Shown piece by piece: positions 45,237 to 48,213 of a stretch of DNA of 48,213 nt. This DNA comes from Mesorhizobium sp. LSJC280B00. Its GTDB lineage: Bacteria; Pseudomonadota; Alphaproteobacteria; Rhizobiales; Rhizobiaceae. The notes under the pieces were generated by a model. The model did not search any database, was not told where the DNA came from, and was given only the letters and a program-made list of their open reading frames with translations. A program made the position numbers and the translations under genes. The DNA lies in the NCBI RefSeq assembly GCF_000502835.1, contig NZ_AYVL01000011.1, positions 1-48,213 of the forward strand, in the 5' to 3' direction. Position 1 is the first letter of the stretch. The number at the start of each line of letters is the position of its first letter.

Positions 45237-46508
45237 ATGACGTTCAAGTGGATTGAAAAGCCGTCGACGCGGCGCAATTTCCTGAAGGGAGCTGGGGGCA
45301 TTTCCGCTGGAGCCCTCGCGGGCTTCCCGATGCCGGCACTCAGCCAGTCGAGCGAAGTCACCATCATTTCAGACGAAAACAATGCCGATGCCCTGCGGAT
45401 CTTGCGGCGCATCGCGGCCGAGTTCGAGAAGCAGTCCGGCACCAAGGTTGTGATCAACAACATGGATCACGAGGCCCACAAGACCGCGATCCGCAACTAC
45501 CTTGTCGCCGGCGCGCCGGATGTCTGCTTCTGGTTCTCCGGAAACCGCATGCGTGCCTTCGTCACCCGCGGCCTGTTCGACGACATTTCGGATCTGTTCG
45601 AGAAGGAAAAGTACAAGGACGTGCTGGGTGCCACGACCGGTGCCGTCACGGTCGACGGCAAGCAGTATGGACTGCCGACCGGCGGCACGATGTGGGGCAT
45701 GTTCTATCGCAAGGACGTCTTTGCCGAGCACGGACTTACGGCACCGGCGACCTGGGACGAATTCCTGGCTTACGGCCAGAAGTCCAAGACCGCAGGCCTA
45801 ATCCCCGTCAGCATCGGCACCAAGGAACTCTGGCCGGCGGCCGGATGGTTCGACCAGATGAACCTTCGGATCAACGGTCTCGACAAGCACTTTGCCTTGA
45901 TGAACGGCAAGATGGCTTACACCGACCCGGCGCTGACGCCTGTTTTCGACCACTGGGAAGAGCTTATCAAGCAGGGTTTCTTCACCCCGGATCAAACGTC
46001 GTTCGGCTGGCAGGAGGCCGGCGCCTTCCTCGCCCAGAAGAAGGCCGGCATGATGAACCTCGGTGCCTTCGTGAAGGCTACTTTCCCTGAGCAGGATCTC
46101 GAGCAGCTGACATTCGCGCCTTTCCCGAAGATTGACGGCGCCCTCGACCGCTACGAAGAATTCTCGGTCAATTCGGTCCACATCCCGGCCAACGCCAAGA
46201 ACAAGGCGGGTGCCCGCGAGTTCCTCGCCTTCTTCTACCAGCCGGAAAATTTCGGCCTCTATCTGGAACCTGGCGGCAACGTTCCGCCGCGCAACGACCT
46301 TCCAGCCAGCAAGGACCCGCTGGTCAACGCGGCTGTGGAAAGCCTGAAGACGGTGGCCGGCACGTCGCAATATTACGACCGCGATACCGATCCCGACATG
46401 GCCCAGGCCGGCCTGGTGGGCTTCCAGGAATTCATGGCCAAGCCGGAGCGCCGGGACGCCATTCTTCAGCGTCTCGAGGGAACCCGTCGCCGGATCTTCA
46501 AGATCTAG
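45237..46508 (+). CDS. Sugar ABC transporter substrate-binding protein with Tat-type signal
   Basis: A 423-residue extracellular solute-binding protein family 1 member. The N-terminus carries a twin-arginine signal (TRRNFLKG, Arg12-Arg13) followed by an Ala/Gly hydrophobic stretch and a cleavage site near ALS at about 36. This suggests export in a folded state. Motifs such as YGLPTGGTMWGMFYRKDVF and PATWDEFL are typical of CUT1 binding proteins. ATG follows GGGAGGAG. It heads an operon with two permeases and is divergent from the ROK regulator. The sugar is unknown. Confidence 0.9.
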   Translation: MTFKWIEKPSTRRNFLKGAGGISAGALAGFPMPALSQSSEVTIISDENNADALRILRRIAAEFEKQSGTKVVINNMDHEAHKTAIRNYLVAGAPDVCFWFSGNRMRAFVTRGLFDDISDLFEKEKYKDVLGATTGAVTVDGKQYGLPTGGTMWGMFYRKDVFAEHGLTAPATWDEFLAYGQKSKTAGLIPVSIGTKELWPAAGWFDQMNLRINGLDKHFALMNGKMAYTDPALTPVFDHWEELIKQGFFTPDQTSFGWQEAGAFLAQKKAGMMNLGAFVKATFPEQDLEQLTFAPFPKIDGALDRYEEFSVNSVHIPANAKNKAGAREFLAFFYQPENFGLYLEPGGNVPPRNDLPASKDPLVNAAVESLKTVAGTSQYYDRDTDPDMAQAGLVGFQEFMAKPERRDAILQRLEGTRRRIFKI

Positions 46509-46522
46509 CGCCTCCCAGCGGA

Positions 46523-46550
46523 GGGGAGCGGGGTTCGTGGCCCGCTCCCC
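46523..46550 (+). other. Intercistronic stem-loop after the Tat-type binding-protein gene
   Basis: GGGGAGCGGG at 46523-46532 pairs perfectly with CCCGCTCCCC at 46541-46550 around an 8-base loop. It occupies most of the gap before the first permease and has no following T run, so it probably tunes or protects the binding-protein transcript rather than ending the operon. Confidence 0.65.
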
Positions 46551-46579
46551 GATGCTTTCCCTGAATGAGGTCCCCCAAA

Positions 46580-47464
46580 ATGACGAAGCTTTGGCGCCGC
46601 CATCGCTGGTGGTTGACACCGACACTTCTGATCCTGCCAGCCGCTGTGCTGTTTTCCGTCGTCATTCTGGCCTCTGCGGTCGAGAGCCTATGGATCAGCC
46701 TGCACGAATGGGACGGATTCAGCCCGATGGTCTGGATCGGCCTTGGCAACTACCGCGAATTGTTCGCCGACCCACAGTTCTATGTTTCGCTGAAGAACAA
46801 TCTGATCTGGTTGGTGATGTTCATGCTGGCGCCGCCGCTCGGCCTCGCCATCGCGCTGCTCGTCAACCAGAAAATCCGCGGCATGCGCCTCCTCAAATCG
46901 CTGTTCTTCATTCCGCTGGTGCTGGCTTCGGTTGCCGTCGGCGTTGTCTTCACCTGGGTCTATACGCCAGAATTCGGACTTCTCGCCCTGATCTTCCGCA
47001 CCTTCGGCGCGACCGCCCCGGCAGTGCTGTCGGATGAAAATTTCGTCACCTTCGCCGTCGTGATCGCAGCGTTATGGCCGCAGATAGCCTTCTGCATGGT
47101 GCTCTATCTCGCCGGCCTCAACAATCTCAGCGAGGACCTGATCGGCGCCGGGCGGGTCGACGGCGCCAGGGGCTGGAACATGCTGCGCCACATCGTGTTA
47201 CCGCAGCTGACGCAGGTCACCTTTATCGCCATCGCCGTCACCGTCGTCGGCGCACTGCGTTCCTTCGACATGGTCTCGGTGATGACCAGCGGCGGTCCCT
47301 TCGGTTCGTCCGAGGTGCTTGCCTATCAGATGTTCGAGCAGTCCATCTTTTCCTACCGCTTCGGCTATGGTGCGGCCATTGCCTCGGTGCTGTTCGTGAT
47401 CATGGCGGTCTTCATCGCCTGGTACCTGACGCGGATGATCCGCGCCGATGAAAGAGGCGGCTGA
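46580..47464 (+). CDS. Sugar ABC transporter permease (MalF type)
   Basis: A 294-residue six-helix CUT1 permease. The EAA-type loop is EDLIGAGRVDGARGWNMLRHIVLPQL, docking an ATPase not encoded in the visible part. ATG 46580 is preferred to ATG 46565 because GAGG lies nine bases upstream of the former. Its TGA overlaps the next start (TGATG), so the two permeases are probably co-translated. Confidence 0.92.
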   Translation: MTKLWRRHRWWLTPTLLILPAAVLFSVVILASAVESLWISLHEWDGFSPMVWIGLGNYRELFADPQFYVSLKNNLIWLVMFMLAPPLGLAIALLVNQKIRGMRLLKSLFFIPLVLASVAVGVVFTWVYTPEFGLLALIFRTFGATAPAVLSDENFVTFAVVIAALWPQIAFCMVLYLAGLNNLSEDLIGAGRVDGARGWNMLRHIVLPQLTQVTFIAIAVTVVGALRSFDMVSVMTSGGPFGSSEVLAYQMFEQSIFSYRFGYGAAIASVLFVIMAVFIAWYLTRMIRADERGG

Positions 47465-48213
47465 TGTTTCCCCGCCCGATTCCCGAAACTGCTATTTGGC
47501 AGCGTGGCCTCTATGTCGTGCTGGTGGTCGGCATCCTGATTGTCTGGCTGGCGCCGCTCTTTGCCATCATTCTTACCTCGTTCCGCTCTACGCAGGATGT
47601 CATGGGCGGCAATCTGTGGGGCTGGCCGACCCAATTCGGCCTGGTCGAAAACTACACGGCGGTCTTCACCCAGACGCCGATGGCCCGCTACTTCCTCAAC
47701 AGCCTGACGATCACCATCCCCTCGGTGATCGGCGTTCTCATCTTGAGCACGCTCGCCGGTTTCGTGCTCGCCCGCTACCGGTTTCGCAGCAATATGCTCG
47801 TCTTCGCCCTGTTCGTCGGCGGAAATTTCCTGCCGCACCAGATCATGATGATCCCGGTGCGCGATCTCATGGTGCGGCTCAACCTCTACGACACGATGTC
47901 GGCCCTGATCATCTTCCACATCGCCTTCCAGACCGGGTTTGCGACACTGTTCATGCGCAACTTCATCGCCGCCTTGCCGGGAGAACTGTTTCAGGCCGCC
48001 AGGGCCGAGGGCGCGACACCGTTTCAGACATTGGTACATGTCGTGGTGCCGCTGGTGCGGCCCGCTCTTGCGGCGCTGGCGATCCTGCTCTTCACCTTCA
48101 TCTGGAACGATTATTTCTGGGCGGTCGTGCTCACCATCAGCGATACCGTCAAACCGGTAACCGCCGGCCTCGCCAACCTGCGCGGCGAATGGGTCTCGGC
48201 CTGGAACCTGATC
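47464..48213 (+). CDS. Sugar ABC transporter permease (MalG type), cut by the window end
   Basis: The frame opens at ATG 47464, overlapping the preceding stop by one base, and runs 250 codons to the right edge without a stop. The N-terminal helix (VVLVVGILIVWLAPLFAII), LTSFRS, the EAA-type loop (GELFQAARAEGATPFQTL) and the WNDYFWAVVL segment identify a MalG-type CUT1 permease. Perhaps 25-40 residues are missing at the C-terminus. An ATPase gene might follow outside the window. Confidence 0.92.
   Translation, partial: MFPRPIPETAIWQRGLYVVLVVGILIVWLAPLFAIILTSFRSTQDVMGGNLWGWPTQFGLVENYTAVFTQTPMARYFLNSLTITIPSVIGVLILSTLAGFVLARYRFRSNMLVFALFVGGNFLPHQIMMIPVRDLMVRLNLYDTMSALIIFHIAFQTGFATLFMRNFIAALPGELFQAARAEGATPFQTLVHVVVPLVRPALAALAILLFTFIWNDYFWAVVLTISDTVKPVTAGLANLRGEWVSAWNLI

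Overview
The window looks like a chromosome, chromid or megaplasmid segment from an alphaproteobacterium of the order Hyphomicrobiales, most likely Mesorhizobium-like. This rests on GC-rich coding with strong third-position GC bias, a complete minCDE operon, an AraC regulator/GH4/oligopeptide-type ABC locus matching the rhizobial alpha-galactoside (agp) genes, and a rhizobial-style palindromic intergenic repeat. Species assignment is inference. I see no rRNA, tRNA, CRISPR array, insertion sequence or phage gene.

Layout. (1) 1-6405: the tail of an unidentified gene, then an arabinose-oligosaccharide operon: cytoplasmic GH51 arabinofuranosidase, ABC ATPase, two permeases and a binding protein, closed by a clear intrinsic terminator. 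A 16-bp palindrome lies just before the first gene. (2) 6528-8351: minC-minD-minE on the minus strand. (3) 8590-29139: a surface-polysaccharide region whose genes repeatedly change strand. It holds two GT4 glycosyltransferases, a Wzz-type chain-length protein without a kinase domain, a Wzy/ligase-like membrane protein, a GINT1-like beta-propeller transferase with a formyltransferase-like N-terminus, a tight wecB-wecC-WecG-family operon, a Wzx-type flippase, an asparagine-synthase-type amidotransferase, a GH5 hydrolase, a heparinase II/III-family protein, and a coupled fatty-acid hydroxylase/GNAT pair. (4) 29138-33562: a three-hairpin repeat, a UBP zinc-finger protein coupled to a cNMP-domain/thioredoxin-reductase-like flavoprotein without the CxxC, a quinone-oxidoreductase-like enzyme, a CBS-domain protein and a small proline-rich protein. 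(5) 33695-43764: an alpha-galactoside locus with divergent AraC regulator, GH4 enzyme, agpABCD-type transporter and MelA-like GH4. (6) 43791-48213: a ROK regulator with a 17-bp operator-like palindrome, divergent from a sugar ABC operon (Tat-type binding protein, permease, and a permease cut by the window end).

How it fits together. Three sugar importers with intracellular glycosidases suggest a plant-associated or soil organism feeding on arabinan fragments, raffinose-type galactosides and a third unknown sugar. The central region most plausibly builds a Wzx/Wzy-type glycan containing N-acetylmannosaminuronic acid: WecB and WecC make UDP-ManNAcA and the WecG-family enzyme would transfer it. 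The AsnB homologue may amidate that uronic acid rather than make free asparagine. The most novel element is the combination of the ManNAcA module, amidotransferase, GINT1-like protein and heparinase-type enzyme. No initiating sugar-phosphate transferase, outer-membrane export protein or tyrosine kinase is visible, so export must rely on genes elsewhere.
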